DNA from: a gamma proteobacterium symbiont of Stewartia floridana
GTDB taxonomy: Bacteria > Pseudomonadota > Gammaproteobacteria > Chromatiales > Chromatiaceae
Assembly (NCBI GenBank): GCA_003676145.1
Contig: NAUB01000023.1
Coordinates: 62,001-126,000, forward strand
DNA length: 64,000 bases
Direction: 5' to 3'
In this document: positions 54,176 through 63,567 of the stretch, piece by piece
Layout: each line of letters opens with the position of its first letter
Position numbering within the stretch: position 1 is the first letter of the stretch
The notes under the pieces: model-generated
What the model was told of the DNA's origin: nothing
Databases searched by the model: none
Seen by the model: the letters and a program-made list of their open reading frames with translations, nothing else
Translations under genes and position numbers: made by a program

Positions 54176-54963
54176 AGGAAGTCCTTCGCCCGATGTTGCA
54201 GGCGGCTGAACAGGGCCCCTGAGAGAATCATGATGATCAACGCAGAGAGTCCGACGATCATGAGATTATCCACTGGCCAGGATTGCTCAAGAATCACAGC
54301 GCGATACGCCTCAACCAGCCAGGTCAGGGGATTACCCTCGATCAAAGGACGAAAACTTTGCGGAATCATCTCCACCGGATAGATGATCGGGGTGGTGAAA
54401 AAGAGCGCCATCATGATCATCGGCAACACCTGACCAACATCCTTGATGAAGACTGACAGTATCGCCACCAGAGGCGCCAGGGAGAAGGTTAACAACAGCC
54501 TGAGGGCGATCAGTGCAGGAAGCAGGACCAGGGTCTTGCCGGGTGGATAGCCCATAACCCAGGCGGCGAACACCAAAATCACCAACCCCAGAACTTCCTG
54601 AATCAAAGTACCGAAGGCGGCGATGGCCGGAAACACGATTGCCGGCATCTGGGTCTTCAGCAACAGATCACGATTGTTGGAGAGGCTGCTGCTTGCCTGC
54701 TGCAATCCATCCTGCAATGCACTGAAGGGCATCAACGCAGCAAACAGATAGAGTGCAAAATCCCCGCTGCCACCGTCAGGCCGGAAGCTGATTTTCAGAA
54801 TCCCCGAGAACACAAAACTGTAGACCAGCAGCAGAAACAGGGGTTGCGCCAGCAGCCACAAGGGCCCAAGCAACGTGCCTTTTATTCTGAGCAGGGTATC
54901 GCGCCGCACCATCAGCATGACGCTCTGGCGATGCCGGTAGAGGTCTCGATAGATCTTGAACAA
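54172..54963 (-). CDS. wzm: ABC exporter permease for polysaccharide (Wzm type)
   Basis: The 263-residue protein has about six membrane helices and the ABC2-type pattern (LKGTLLGPLWLLAQPLFLLLVYSFVF; EMIPQSFRPLIEGNPLTWLVEAYR near the C-terminus). It forms the channel with Wzt. First gene of the minus-strand unit wzm-wzt-acyltransferase-lipoprotein. Confidence 0.9.
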   Translation of the reverse strand: MFKIYRDLYRHRQSVMLMVRRDTLLRIKGTLLGPLWLLAQPLFLLLVYSFVFSGILKISFRPDGGSGDFALYLFAALMPFSALQDGLQQASSSLSNNRDLLLKTQMPAIVFPAIAAFGTLIQEVLGLVILVFAAWVMGYPPGKTLVLLPALIALRLLLTFSLAPLVAILSVFIKDVGQVLPMIMMALFFTTPIIYPVEMIPQSFRPLIEGNPLTWLVEAYRAVILEQSWPVDNLMIVGLSALIIMILSGALFSRLQHRAKDFL

Positions 54964-55079
54964 GCGCCTTCAGTTTCCAGTCTAGAGGGGAAAAGGCGCT
55001 ATGATACATCAGATGCCGGTGATTGCCGAGCCAGCCAAGATCTAGCTCCAGCGATTCAACTGCCGCGAAAGAAAATTGG

Positions 55080-55115
55080 CCGCGAATGGACGCGAATCAC
55101 CGCAAAGATACGCCA
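55080..55115. repeat. Single arm of the dispersed inverted-repeat family, copy D
   Basis: A stretch of ccgcgaatggacgc / gaatcaccgc steps matches the arms of copies A-C, but no pairing arm is near. It lies in the divergent gap between wzm and the GT-C gene. Confidence 0.6.
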
Positions 55116-55260
55116 ATGAATATCACCAATCCCGGCGCAATGCGCGGCAGAGAGCCAGTCGATTTTCCAGCGCGGTTCATGCTACCGTTCCAGAACGCTA
55201 TTGAGCGGGCAGGCAGAGCACCCTGTCAATACTATCCACAACAGCTTGCAAGGTTGATTT

Positions 55261-57033
55261 GTGCCGGTTCGACAAAACCTGATCACCGCGGCCCTGATGC
55301 TTGGCCTGGTGATAGTGACTTTTCTCCTCAATCAGAGCGCCCTTTCAGGAAACTGGCGTTTCGATGACGGTTGGCTTCTCGATTATGCCAGCCGCTTCTC
55401 CCCATTCGACTATTTTTTCGACCCGGCCATCACCCGGGGTTACTCGCTGAATAACCTGACCCCGACAAACCCACTGATTTTCGATCTCAACCTATGGCTG
55501 TTCGGCTTTGAGCCACAGGGTTTCTACATCCAGCACCTGGCCACCCTTGCCGGTTGCGCCATTGCCACCTACCTGTTGCTGCGCTGCTGGGTAAGCCCCC
55601 TGTTCGCTTTCATCGGCGGAGCCCTCTTTTTAGTCGGTGCGCCGACACAATTCGTCGCCCAACAACTGATGGTCGGCCACTATGTCAGCGGACTGCTGTT
55701 CAGCCTGCTTGCGATCTATACCTTTCAGCTCAATCTGAGTAAAAGTCACTGGTTTCTGACGCTACTGTCGACCCTGTTCTATGTAATTGCCACCACCTGC
55801 AAGGAGGTCTATTTTCCACTGCCATTCGTGCTGCTGTTGCTACCCGGCCAATCCCTCTCAGTGCGACTTAAACTGGCACTGCCAATGCTGATCTGGTCTG
55901 TCGCCTACATGTTCTGGCGGCTTGCTGTTCTGGGCTCCTTTGTCGGTGGATACGATGCGGGCAGTCAGGCATTTTCAATCAGCAAGGCGGTACAATCCTA
56001 TGCCTCGATACCGGAACTGCTGTTTGTCACACCCTACCTGGCCTGGTTCCTGAGCCTGATTTTCATTGCACTGATGGTCAACCTGGCACGACAGAAACGA
56101 CTCAACACGCCGCTGATGATCGTTGCGTTGCTTGCGGTAATGCTGCCACTGCTTCCCCTGACTCAACACCCCGGGATCACCGAAGCCAACCGTTATCTGC
56201 TGCTTCCCTGGTGGCTTTTCACGGTAACGCTGATCATTGCCCTGGCAAACACCCAGATCCTGAAGCTCAGTTTGAAAGCGGCGATCCTGCTTCTCTTCAC
56301 GGCTTCGGCAGGCGTTCAGGCCTGGCAGGCACAACAGGCCATGCAACCCAGACTCAATCAATTCGATGCGGTGTATGAGTTCTTTCTGCAGCCGCCGCCC
56401 GGGGGGATCTATTATTCCAGGGAGATCAAGGATGCTTACTATCTGGACACGGTACTCAACGGCGCCCGTTACGCCCAGGCCAGAGTATCGGGAGAGACGG
56501 GCGAGAAACTACCGCTCTTCATGGATTCACGCAACCTGAGGTCAATCGACAGCGAACAGAAAAGCATCTGGCGTTATGACAAGGATTGCCAATGCGTTCT
56601 CAATATCTCGGAGCGGATAAAGAGCGGAAAAAAACCCAAGCCAAAGGCGCCAAAAGTCCTCCCCGTTGCCATTTCACCGCCCTATCCGCCACTGTTTGAA
56701 GCCGCTCCGGGATCAATCAGCATGAGTATGCCAAGCGAGCAAAGATTGCAGATTCATGGGCACTCCGTTCACCCGGCCGATGATCTTGAACATGAGATCA
56801 TTCTGATCACCCCACTACAGCCAAAACAGATCAAGAGCAATCTCTCAGCCGAGAAGAGTGAGTCGGCAGACGTTTATCGATTCACTCTGACGCTCGACTA
56901 TGCGGATCGCAACAGCCGGGATCTGGCAGCCAAACAGAGCTGCCTGTTGATTCGTTCCGCCTATTCGCCAATCCGTCTGCTAACCAATCCACAGGCTAGC
57001 GCCTGCAACGATTTACTCTCAGCCAAACCATGA
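55261..57033 (+). CDS. Polytopic GT-C-like membrane protein
   Basis: The 590-residue protein has about ten membrane helices in its first 370 residues (first at about 8-25) and a soluble C-terminal part (about 375-590) with a Lys-rich linker. NWRFDDGWLLDYASRF after helix 1 holds acidic residues where GT-C enzymes have their catalytic loop. With GtrA and GtrB directly after it, it is likely the polyprenyl-phosphate-sugar transferase of a Gtr-like trio. Start GTG 55261 has AAGG upstream; ATG 55297 is possible. Confidence 0.65.
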   Translation: MPVRQNLITAALMLGLVIVTFLLNQSALSGNWRFDDGWLLDYASRFSPFDYFFDPAITRGYSLNNLTPTNPLIFDLNLWLFGFEPQGFYIQHLATLAGCAIATYLLLRCWVSPLFAFIGGALFLVGAPTQFVAQQLMVGHYVSGLLFSLLAIYTFQLNLSKSHWFLTLLSTLFYVIATTCKEVYFPLPFVLLLLPGQSLSVRLKLALPMLIWSVAYMFWRLAVLGSFVGGYDAGSQAFSISKAVQSYASIPELLFVTPYLAWFLSLIFIALMVNLARQKRLNTPLMIVALLAVMLPLLPLTQHPGITEANRYLLLPWWLFTVTLIIALANTQILKLSLKAAILLLFTASAGVQAWQAQQAMQPRLNQFDAVYEFFLQPPPGGIYYSREIKDAYYLDTVLNGARYAQARVSGETGEKLPLFMDSRNLRSIDSEQKSIWRYDKDCQCVLNISERIKSGKKPKPKAPKVLPVAISPPYPPLFEAAPGSISMSMPSEQRLQIHGHSVHPADDLEHEIILITPLQPKQIKSNLSAEKSESADVYRFTLTLDYADRNSRDLAAKQSCLLIRSAYSPIRLLTNPQASACNDLLSAKP

Positions 57034-57458
57034 ACAGTAACCCCATCAGAACCCTGTTCAACAAGCTATTGAGCCAACAGTTTTTGCGATACCTGCTGGT
57101 GGGTGGCGCCTCCTGGGTGGTGGACTTTCTGGTTTTCTTTCTCACCTACTCCCACATCGGCATCGTACCTGCACAGACCGTTGCCAGGGTTGTCGGCGCC
57201 CTGGTTGCATTTGCCGGACACAAGCTGATCGTTTTCGAGGATCGGCAATTCACGCCCCAGGCGATGCGACAACAGATCGTTCAATATCTGATCCTGTGGC
57301 TTGTTTCGTATACCCTCAGCGTCATTCTGTTATTGGGTTTTATCGATCTGCTGCAGCTCCATCCCGTGGCCGCCAAACTGATCACCGAGGCTATTATCAT
57401 TGTGATTAACTTTGTTACGATGAGACGCTACATATTCGCCTCAAAAGCCGGAGCCTGA
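57030..57458 (+). CDS. gtrA: GtrA-family membrane protein
   Basis: The 142-residue protein with four helices is a typical GtrA flippase-like protein (FLRYLLVGGASWVVDFLVFFL at the start, RYIFA at the end). It is thought to move bactoprenol-linked sugar. Overlaps the GT-C gene by ATGA and is two bases from gtrB. Confidence 0.88.
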   Translation: MNSNPIRTLFNKLLSQQFLRYLLVGGASWVVDFLVFFLTYSHIGIVPAQTVARVVGALVAFAGHKLIVFEDRQFTPQAMRQQIVQYLILWLVSYTLSVILLLGFIDLLQLHPVAAKLITEAIIIVINFVTMRRYIFASKAGA

Positions 57459-57459
57459 C

Positions 57460-58419
57460 ATGCTGATCTCCTTGGTTGTGCCCATCTATAACGAGCAATC
57501 CGCTCTATCGGGATTCTGGCAAAACCTGGAGCAGTGTCTGGCAGGCGCTGACACGCATTTCGAGGCCGTGCTGATCGATGACGGCTCGACAGACAACAGC
57601 TGGCAGGCGATCAACACGCTGGCAAACAGCAGCGCCATCCCGATCAAAGCGATACGCTTCAGCCGGAACTTTGGCAAAGAGGCGGCGATACTGGCAGGGC
57701 TTCGCACCGCAACCGGTCAGGCTGCTGTGGTGATGGATGCGGATTTGCAACACCCTCCAGCCCTTATCCCACAAATGATCGAACACTGGCAGGGCGGCAA
57801 GATAAAAGTGGTTGAGGCCGTGAAACGCAAGCGCCAGGATGAGTCATCCATTCGACGCCTGGGCGCACGACTCTACTATCGACTGTTCAATCTCTCCAGC
57901 GGCATGAAACTGGATGGGGCCAGCGATTTCAAACTGCTCGACCGGGAGGCAATCGATCAATACATCGCAATGCCGGAAGTCGGCCGTTACTTTCGCGGCC
58001 TGACCACCTGGCTCGGTTTTGAGTCGATCGCGATCGAATTTGATCCACCCTCCCGGAATGCCGGAGAGAGTCATTGGGGTGTGGGACACTTGCTGCGACT
58101 GGCCCGCACCACCATCATCAGTTTCTCCTCACTACCTCTCAGGATTGTGACCTGGTTTGGATTTGCCGGCCTGGTTTTCAGTTTAGGACTGACAATACAG
58201 ACCTTATGGTATAAATGGCAGGGCTACGCTGAAGCCGGTTTTCCAACCGTCATACTGCTGATACTGGTGATGGGCAGTATGATACTGCTCGGGCTGGGAC
58301 TGATCGGAGAGTACATTGCAGAGATCTACAGAGAGGTCAAGCGACGGCCGATCTATATCATTGCCCAATCGCTCCCGCCCCGCGGGGAAATCGACGACAC
58401 AGACACCAAACAGGGATGA
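57460..58419 (+). CDS. gtrB: Bactoprenol glycosyltransferase, GtrB type
   Basis: The 319-residue protein has a GT-A domain (VVPIYNEQSAL near 6-16, IDDGSTDNSW near 38, MDADLQHPP near 92-100) and two C-terminal helices (about 228-250 and 262-286). It loads a sugar on undecaprenyl phosphate for the Gtr-like trio. Third gene of the plus-strand operon. Confidence 0.9.
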   Translation: MLISLVVPIYNEQSALSGFWQNLEQCLAGADTHFEAVLIDDGSTDNSWQAINTLANSSAIPIKAIRFSRNFGKEAAILAGLRTATGQAAVVMDADLQHPPALIPQMIEHWQGGKIKVVEAVKRKRQDESSIRRLGARLYYRLFNLSSGMKLDGASDFKLLDREAIDQYIAMPEVGRYFRGLTTWLGFESIAIEFDPPSRNAGESHWGVGHLLRLARTTIISFSSLPLRIVTWFGFAGLVFSLGLTIQTLWYKWQGYAEAGFPTVILLILVMGSMILLGLGLIGEYIAEIYREVKRRPIYIIAQSLPPRGEIDDTDTKQG

Positions 58420-58500
58420 TGGCGATATCGAACTATTGTTATCATGGGACTGTCTGAGTAGACGTTTTGTAACCAACGAACCTCTGAGTATTCCATATTT

Positions 58501-58569
58501 CGTCATTGTGGCGAATGCCGGGATCCAGAAAAAATAGAGAGATGGACTGCGGCATTCGCCACAATGACG
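58501..58569. repeat. REP-like inverted repeat upstream of fkpA
   Basis: A perfect 20-base inverted repeat (58501-58520 and 58550-58569) surrounds a 29-base loop. The arm cgtcattgtggcgaatgccg followed by ggatccag recalls the common REP-type repeats (gtcatt...gaatccag) of proteobacteria. It could end gtrB transcription. Confidence 0.75.
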
Positions 58570-58616
58570 GACTTATCAGAGGCTCCTTAAATCCAAACAG
58601 GAAAAAATTCAAGACT

Positions 58617-59309
58617 ATGAAAAACAAGTTTCTGATTCTCTTCAGTTTGCTTCTCTGCTTTGCACAGACCGGCTTTGCCGTCGAACTGAATACCCACAAG
58701 CAGAAGTACAGTTACGCGATTGGCCTGCAAATTGGACAGATGCTGATTGCCCAGGATATTCGCGAAGTGGATGCGGACGCATTTGCCGCAGCTGTATCTG
58801 ACTATCTGGCAAAAAAGCAGCCACAACTCAGCCAGGAAGAGATGCAGGCCGCACTCAGAAAATTCTATGCGGACGCCAAAGCGGCGCGTGCGGAACTGGC
58901 CAAAGAGAATCTGGCAAAAGGCGCCAAGTATCGCGAGGAACACGCCAAAAAACCGGGTGTGACCGTGCTCAAAAACGGCCTTCAGTATGAGGTGATGTCC
59001 CCGGGCAACGGAGCACACCCGAAAGCGGATCAGCGGGTCGAAGTGCACTACACAGGTAAGCTGATCGATGGCACTGTCTTCGACAGCTCCCACTCAAGAG
59101 GAAAACCGACTCAGTTCAGTCTCAACGGTGTTGTGCCAGGATTCCGTGAAGCCATCACCAGAATGCAGCCGGGCGGAAAGTGGGTTGTTGTGATGCCACC
59201 GGAACTGGCCTATGGCGAGAAAGGTGCCGGCAAAAAGATCGGCCCCAATGAAACCCTGACTTTCGAGATCGAGTATATCGGACCGGTTGCAACGGCCCAG
59301 CCCAAGTAA
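58617..59309 (+). CDS. fkpA: FKBP-type peptidyl-prolyl isomerase, FkpA/Mip-like
   Basis: The 230-residue protein has a signal peptide (cleavage after GFA), a helical dimerisation domain (about 20-120) and a C-terminal FKBP domain (VEVHYTGKLIDGTVFDSS, VVPGFREAITRMQPGGKW, IGPNETLTFEIEYIG). It folds proteins in the periplasm. ATG 58617 begins the signal; earlier in-frame starts pass through the REP-like repeat. Confidence 0.9.
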   Translation: MKNKFLILFSLLLCFAQTGFAVELNTHKQKYSYAIGLQIGQMLIAQDIREVDADAFAAAVSDYLAKKQPQLSQEEMQAALRKFYADAKAARAELAKENLAKGAKYREEHAKKPGVTVLKNGLQYEVMSPGNGAHPKADQRVEVHYTGKLIDGTVFDSSHSRGKPTQFSLNGVVPGFREAITRMQPGGKWVVVMPPELAYGEKGAGKKIGPNETLTFEIEYIGPVATAQPK

Positions 59310-59319
59310 TCGCTCAATC

Positions 59320-59400
59320 ATCAGGTTGTACTCAGTGCGATGCGTTAATCGAAAAAAGTGCTCCCGCTTTTGGACAATAGACCACTGAGTTCAACCTGAT
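59320..59400. terminator. Nested inverted repeats between convergent genes, probable bidirectional terminator
   Basis: An 18-base pair with one mismatch (59320-59337 and 59383-59400) encloses a smaller AAAAGTG/CGCTTTT hairpin. It lies between the ends of fkpA and the convergent SRPBCC gene. No clear U-tract. Confidence 0.4.
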
Positions 59401-59433
59401 CGACTAACGGTCAAACCATCCATCGCCCTCCTC

Positions 59434-60438
59434 TTACTTAACCGGCACATAGATCGAAGTTGTTATTTCATTGGTGTGATCGACTTCGTTCGGATCATTT
59501 TCATAGAATTCTAAAGAGGCTGCTTTTTTCTGCGGCTTGATCTTCTGCATCTGCAGGTGGCTATAGGCTTGATACCAAGCCAATTCGAGAAACTGATAAC
59601 TCCCTTTCATGGTGGTTTTATAATAGCGGCCTGCGGGAAACTGCTTCAGCTTGAATTCGGATTGCGTCACGTCCTGACTGACCGGCAGGCACATATCGCA
59701 CTTGAAATGCATCGTCTGCAAGTCAACTTCATGGTAACAGGTAAAGGGGCAACCACTGCTCAGCGGCTGATTCTCCGCCGCATACTCACCCAGCTTCGAG
59801 AACCCCTCCTTCATCGCGACTTTCATCGTCTCCAGGTCACCTTCAAATGGAATCGTCAAAGCTGTTGTTGCCGGCAGCTCGACAAACCCTTCAAAGCTGA
59901 ATCTGGGATACTCCGCACCAGATTCAAGTACGCCACGTAACATGGCCAGTCCGGTATCGTAATCCTTACCCACATATTCGCCGATTTTTTTAGTCATGAA
60001 GCGGAACAGAAAAGGCATACTGCCGGACATATTCCAACGCACCAGCGTACCGCCCGCTTCCAGCGGTTCCAAATCCCACCAGACCTGACTGACCGACTTG
60101 AACGGGCGCAGGAACTCGATCTTCTGCTCTATTCTGTCTGAGCCTGAAAACTTCACATGGGTCAAACGCCCGGCACCAACCGTCTCACCATCCCAGCTGT
60201 ACCAGCCACCCTGCTGATCCGGTGCATCTGAATATTCGAGACGTGTCTTCGGTTCATGCATCAACCAGGGACTCCATTCCGGCCAACTTCTGAAGTCCTT
60301 TATTTTTGCAAAAACCTGTTCCTTGGCAACCCCGATCGCCAGGCTCCGGCTCACTACGAAATCACCTTTCAGGGTTGACAGATAGATCAGGGGAACAGCG
60401 AGAATAACGACAACTATCACAATCACTATTGTGGTCAT
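59434..60438 (-). CDS. Membrane-anchored SRPBCC protein fused to AraC-type effector-binding domain
   Basis: The 334-residue protein has an N-terminal helix (about 4-22), a START/polyketide-cyclase-like (SRPBCC) domain (about 25-165) and a GyrI/AraC-type effector-binding domain (about 180-334). This fusion occurs in scattered bacteria and probably binds a hydrophobic ligand. GGAGAG before ATG 60438 decides the start. Single gene, convergent with fkpA. Confidence 0.8.
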   Translation of the reverse strand: MTTIVIVIVVVILAVPLIYLSTLKGDFVVSRSLAIGVAKEQVFAKIKDFRSWPEWSPWLMHEPKTRLEYSDAPDQQGGWYSWDGETVGAGRLTHVKFSGSDRIEQKIEFLRPFKSVSQVWWDLEPLEAGGTLVRWNMSGSMPFLFRFMTKKIGEYVGKDYDTGLAMLRGVLESGAEYPRFSFEGFVELPATTALTIPFEGDLETMKVAMKEGFSKLGEYAAENQPLSSGCPFTCYHEVDLQTMHFKCDMCLPVSQDVTQSEFKLKQFPAGRYYKTTMKGSYQFLELAWYQAYSHLQMQKIKPQKKAASLEFYENDPNEVDHTNEITTSIYVPVK

Positions 60439-60689
60439 GGCTCTCTCCATTGAGTAACAAGCTGTTATCAGTTAAGCATAGGCTCCAGCATTAGTCTCAA
60501 ACAGGGTCTCTTAGCAATTTCATACTGTGAGGATAATAAGGTTATCAATGGCCCGAGCTAATCATAAAACTGGAGCGCTGTTCCCCTAGGAGTTGCAGGA
60601 TCACAGCATAAAGCTGATCGAGAGATAAATGTCATTCAGAATAGAGAATGCAAAGCGGGCAGTCCAGTAAGCCGGCGGAAGTTGTCGGG

Positions 60690-63500
60690 CTATTGGTTGA
60701 TTCTATTTTCAACCCGCTTTTTCAGATTGAGGAGATTGACTGTCTCAAGCGTCGGCATGATCTGCAGCCCACTGAGGCGGATCGATGTCATATAGATCGG
60801 ATATTTACTGTCACTTTTTCTTAAACTGTTGATGTATTCAGCGACCACTGTATAGAGTGCATCGCCATACTCCATATGAGTGAACTCCCGCTCACCACAG
60901 ATCAGCGATACCAGTCTGGCATCCGCATCGGTGCCGTCAGCAACCAACACAACTTCCATGTAATCATCCGAGCTCTTCAGCGGTACCCGGCGCTGTTTGA
61001 TGTGCCACTGACTGTTCTTCCCCAGCATCAACTCATAGAACTCCGGTTCAGCCAACAGATCACTCTCGCTACTCAACACCAGATTTCTGAGCTGTTGCAG
61101 GCTATTCAGAAAACGTCGCTGCTGTAACATCAGGAAACGCGGGCTGTCGGCTTTCAGGGACTGTCTGAACAGGGAACCTTGCTCATCGAGGATATGGATA
61201 TCGATACCATGGGTTGTGACTTGGAAAAAGAGCTGAATCACATCCGGTTTATTCACTTCATAGAGCAGTGGAAAGGGACTCTCCTCCAGCACTTCCGCAT
61301 CGAACCCAAGTGGGCGGAATACCTGTTGGGGTTGCATCAACTCCTCCAACAGACTTTCAAACGACTCAACACTGCGCCAGGCAAACTCTTGCTGTTTTCT
61401 CTGCACGATGTAGAAATCCGCGCCCATTCTGAACAGATAGCGCCCATACTTGAACGACTCCTGTTTGAATCTTTCGATGACTTGTTCAAACAGTTCATTG
61501 ACCCGGTAACCGATCTGACTGCCACGTACACCAGAGAAGCTGACCGCGCTGATGCTTGGTCGCTTATCACCTTCGGTGCTCGGCATATTCAAGACACTGC
61601 AGAGCGCATCCATCAAGCCTTCCGGTCCCTCATGCCGGGTTACCAGAATTTCACCCCAACTGGTCAACACCAGCTTTTCCAGATTGATCACCAGATTGGA
61701 TCTGGCAGAGGCAAAGCTGAGGGGATCGTGACGCTCACTGGTTAACTGCTTACCTTCTCTGGTTAAAAACTCCATGGGGTCTGTGCCGATATTGAGAAAC
61801 AGCCCGACGGAAACCGCATAGGCCGGCATCGCCAGGGTTTTCATCCCCGCCGAAGGTGGCATCAGGTGTGGAAACAGTTTGGCAATACTGCGCTGCAGAG
61901 AGAGCAGCTCTTTTCTCGTAAGCTCAGACTCACCTGCTACCAGAACAATACGGGTATGCCTCGACCAGACCTGATTGACATGACTCCACACCAGAATTTC
62001 GATCAGATTCGCGGAGATCTTGATCGGCCGTTGTTCGAACAGTTGCTCATCTTCGATATTGCCACGATAGAGCATCCAGGCTGTCGTGCCATCCCGGGCT
62101 GGACGATAACTGAGGGTTAGATAATCCTCTGAGAGGTTCTTCGAGATGCCCGGATTGATATGGTCGATCTTGCCAGGTCGATGATCCAGGGCGGTATAGA
62201 GCTTTCGTCCCAGCAGATTGAGTTCGTGGGGATCGATATGACTCTCTTTGGCAAATTTTCTGGCAAAGTCGGTAAGCAATCGATAGCTGCGGGTCAATAC
62301 GCTGACCAGAGCATTCCGCTCTTTGATTACCCGGTCAATTTTCCATTCCGAGCGGGTGTCGAGCATCTGCAGCTGCGTTTGGCTCCAGCCCCACTGCCGG
62401 GTCAGTTTAAGCATCATACGGCCACGCCAGTTACCCTGTCCTTTTCTGACCTGACTCAGATGCTCACCAACCTTGAAGTAGAAACAGCGACGGGCCAGCT
62501 CCAGCCTGTCGGTATCCTTGTTAGCCTTTAAGAACTCTTCCACTTTCTGATAGAGCAGGATATAGGCATCCAGCATATCGATGTCGGTTTCACCGGCGTA
62601 GATCGCCTCTTTTGCCTGCTGGGCCAACCATTTCGGGTGGGGATAGTGGTGGCTGTAGGCCTCCATGAGAAATATCTTCAGGATCGACTTGTAGGGTGAA
62701 TCGATGCCTTTATAGAGCTGCCACAAGGCGGCGCCAAAGAACTCCCCGGCCTGAACCCGATTCAATCCTCCCAGGTCAAACACCTCACTGGCCTTGATGA
62801 AACGATGGGACAGCAGGTACTCCACATAGGTTTGATACTCCTCCTCCTGTTCCGGCGGCACCAGCCACCAGAGAGGGTAACGCCCTGCCAGCAGTACCGC
62901 ACTGCGATAGAACTCTTCGAGTAACAGGTGATGCTGGGTGGTGCCGGTACTCTCGCGGGACAAGCGGGACTTCTCGCCACGCCGGAAACGCTCCGGGTCG
63001 ATCAGAAAGATATGCAGTTCCAGACCTAACTCCGCCGCCGCCTTTTCGATCAGTTTCACTTTTTGCTGAAGCTGATCTCTCTGATGCTGATCCAGCATCG
63101 GATCGTGACAGAGCCAGAGATCGAAATCACTGCCAAACGACTGGCCAATGGTCCCGGTACTGCCCATCAGGTAGAGGCCGTGAATATGGTAGACCCGCTG
63201 GGCCCGCTTTTTGTATTGAAAGCTGCGACTCAGTTTCGCCGCTGCATCCAGGGATTTTTTTGAGGGACTGTAGTCGGGGATGCCGGTGACCGTATCGCTG
63301 CTGACGAATCCCGGCAACATGGGGTGATTGATATGGAACAGTAGCGGCAGCAGATCGAGAAACTCCTGCTGACTGGGTCGCAACTCCAGATGAATCCGTC
63401 TCAGACGCGCCCGGTGCAGCCGCATGAAACGTTGCCGCACCTCGTTGAGCTCTTTACGGCTGATGCCGTTGTCGAAACTGATTGCTTGAGTATCAGGCAT
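60690..63500 (-). CDS. cyaA: Class I adenylate cyclase
   Basis: The 936-residue enzyme makes cAMP for CRP signalling. The nucleotidyl-transferase site GSTGTIGQSFGSDFDLW at 113-129 is intact, and the regulatory C-terminal half is long (E. coli CyaA has 848 residues). It is typical of gammaproteobacteria. It lies downstream of a divergent GGDEF gene, 70 bases away. Confidence 0.93.
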   Translation of the reverse strand: MPDTQAISFDNGISRKELNEVRQRFMRLHRARLRRIHLELRPSQQEFLDLLPLLFHINHPMLPGFVSSDTVTGIPDYSPSKKSLDAAAKLSRSFQYKKRAQRVYHIHGLYLMGSTGTIGQSFGSDFDLWLCHDPMLDQHQRDQLQQKVKLIEKAAAELGLELHIFLIDPERFRRGEKSRLSRESTGTTQHHLLLEEFYRSAVLLAGRYPLWWLVPPEQEEEYQTYVEYLLSHRFIKASEVFDLGGLNRVQAGEFFGAALWQLYKGIDSPYKSILKIFLMEAYSHHYPHPKWLAQQAKEAIYAGETDIDMLDAYILLYQKVEEFLKANKDTDRLELARRCFYFKVGEHLSQVRKGQGNWRGRMMLKLTRQWGWSQTQLQMLDTRSEWKIDRVIKERNALVSVLTRSYRLLTDFARKFAKESHIDPHELNLLGRKLYTALDHRPGKIDHINPGISKNLSEDYLTLSYRPARDGTTAWMLYRGNIEDEQLFEQRPIKISANLIEILVWSHVNQVWSRHTRIVLVAGESELTRKELLSLQRSIAKLFPHLMPPSAGMKTLAMPAYAVSVGLFLNIGTDPMEFLTREGKQLTSERHDPLSFASARSNLVINLEKLVLTSWGEILVTRHEGPEGLMDALCSVLNMPSTEGDKRPSISAVSFSGVRGSQIGYRVNELFEQVIERFKQESFKYGRYLFRMGADFYIVQRKQQEFAWRSVESFESLLEELMQPQQVFRPLGFDAEVLEESPFPLLYEVNKPDVIQLFFQVTTHGIDIHILDEQGSLFRQSLKADSPRFLMLQQRRFLNSLQQLRNLVLSSESDLLAEPEFYELMLGKNSQWHIKQRRVPLKSSDDYMEVVLVADGTDADARLVSLICGEREFTHMEYGDALYTVVAEYINSLRKSDSKYPIYMTSIRLSGLQIMPTLETVNLLNLKKRVENRINQ

Positions 63501-63567
63501 TCAACCTCCGTTGCAACCTACCCTGCCTGAACCCTCAAATCCTCTAAGGCCCGTCAGTCAGTGCCTC

